NCBI GenBank assembly: GCA_023957375.1
Contig: JAMLHB010000002.1
Location: 930,001-994,000 of the forward strand
DNA: 64,000 bases
Reading direction: 5' to 3'
Source: Flavobacteriales bacterium
GTDB lineage: Bacteria > Bacteroidota > Bacteroidia > Flavobacteriales_F > PHOS-HE28
Shown: positions 63,655-64,000 of the stretch, one piece after another
How positions within the stretch are numbered: position 1 is the stretch's first letter
Layout of the letters: each line of letters starts with the position of its first letter
Position numbers and translations under genes: made by a program
Notes under the pieces: model-generated
The model's database searches: none
What the model saw: only the letters and a program-made list of their open reading frames with translations
What the model was told of the DNA's origin: nothing

Positions 63655-64000
63655 ATGCTGAACGAACTCCTTCAACGCGCTGCACAATTGGACCGCGTGG
63701 GCATGCACCTGCTCCGCTATGGCACCGTGCTGGTGCTGCTGTGGATCGGCGGCCTCAAGGTTTACAAGTACGAAGCGGACGGCATCGTGCCCTTCGTGGC
63801 CAATAGCCCGTTGATGAGCTTCTTTTACCACTTCGATGCCCCGGAGTACAGGCAGTACATGAACAGGGAAGGGCAGGTGGTGCCCGAGAACCGCGCCTGG
63901 CACGAGGCCAACCACACCTATCCCTTCGCGCTCGGACTTGGGGCGGTGATCTGCGCCATCGGCGTGCTCATCGCGCTGTATCCGTGGTTCCCGACACTCT
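63655..64000 (+). CDS. DUF417 (YkgB-like) membrane protein, partial
   Basis: The frame starts at the ATG at 63655 and runs off the edge after 115 codons. GMHLLRYGTVLVLLWIGGLKVYKYEADGI and ANSPLMSFFYHF are the family-typical start, followed by a loop (YRQYMNREGQVVPENRAW) and a second helix (FALGLGAVICAIGVLIAL). Members have about 170-190 residues and are stress-induced membrane proteins of unknown function. Confidence 0.85.
   Translation, partial: MLNELLQRAAQLDRVGMHLLRYGTVLVLLWIGGLKVYKYEADGIVPFVANSPLMSFFYHFDAPEYRQYMNREGQVVPENRAWHEANHTYPFALGLGAVICAIGVLIALYPWFPTL

Overview
The window reads as a chromosomal segment of a high-GC Bacteroidota, most likely a Flavobacteriales-type lineage. This is an inference from four things: many secreted proteins with C-terminal type IX secretion (T9SS) sorting domains; the family-typical acpP-fabF-rnc-IPExxxVDY-pyk order; a DksA-like protein with a degenerate zinc finger next to lspA; and promoter elements of the TAnnTTTG / TAnnTTCG kind, sometimes with an upstream TTG-type box, close to start codons. 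No rRNA, CRISPR array or prophage was seen. One tRNA (Asn, GTT) is present.

1-13.7 kb holds a cut-off IgGFc-domain surface protein, lipoproteins, the cbpA-cbpM chaperone pair, a histone-tailed DksA-like gene with lspA, asd, and a large lamin-tail-domain secreted protein. 13.8-25.6 kb is mostly housekeeping: a periplasmic cyclophilin, pheS, a geranylgeranyl-reductase-like flavoprotein, pyruvate kinase, RNase III, fabF, acpP, purN, a MarC protein, rnhA and a biotin-carrier-like protein. 25.6-38.9 kb carries a C10 (streptopain-type) protease, a PfkB kinase, tRNA-Asn, a LytTR regulator with a two-component-propeller histidine kinase, and a short beta-mannosidase.

38.9-46 kb is the accessory part. 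A zeta-toxin-like kinase overlaps a 52-residue partner and lies between two copies of a palindromic repeat. Next come dxs and thiL, and then a DUF433/PIN-like toxin-antitoxin pair inserted exactly at the thiL start, between 22-bp direct repeats that each carry a hairpin on the same side. 46-51 kb has a DsbA/SpxH-like thiol protein, an outer-membrane barrel ending in a heavy-metal-binding finger, a T9SS thioredoxin-like protein, and a chimera of an ArsC/Spx-like N-terminus with a Gfo/Idh/MocA oxidoreductase that lacks its nucleotide-binding start.

51.5-60.3 kb contains two large T9SS proteins around a block (about 55.64-58.40 kb) in which three genes are cut: asnS keeps only its C-terminus, a COG2865-like ATP-binding regulator has lost its N-terminus, and an Eco57I-type methylase stops at its GSYYT motif. 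This is either a fragment of a restriction/defence island or an assembly join. 60.3-64 kb has an unexplained GC-rich intergenic region and a compact run of YceI, DoxX, LigB-type dioxygenase, a second DsbA/SpxH-like paralogue and a partial DUF417 membrane protein.

Most product names rest on motif and family recognition by eye; no database search was run.
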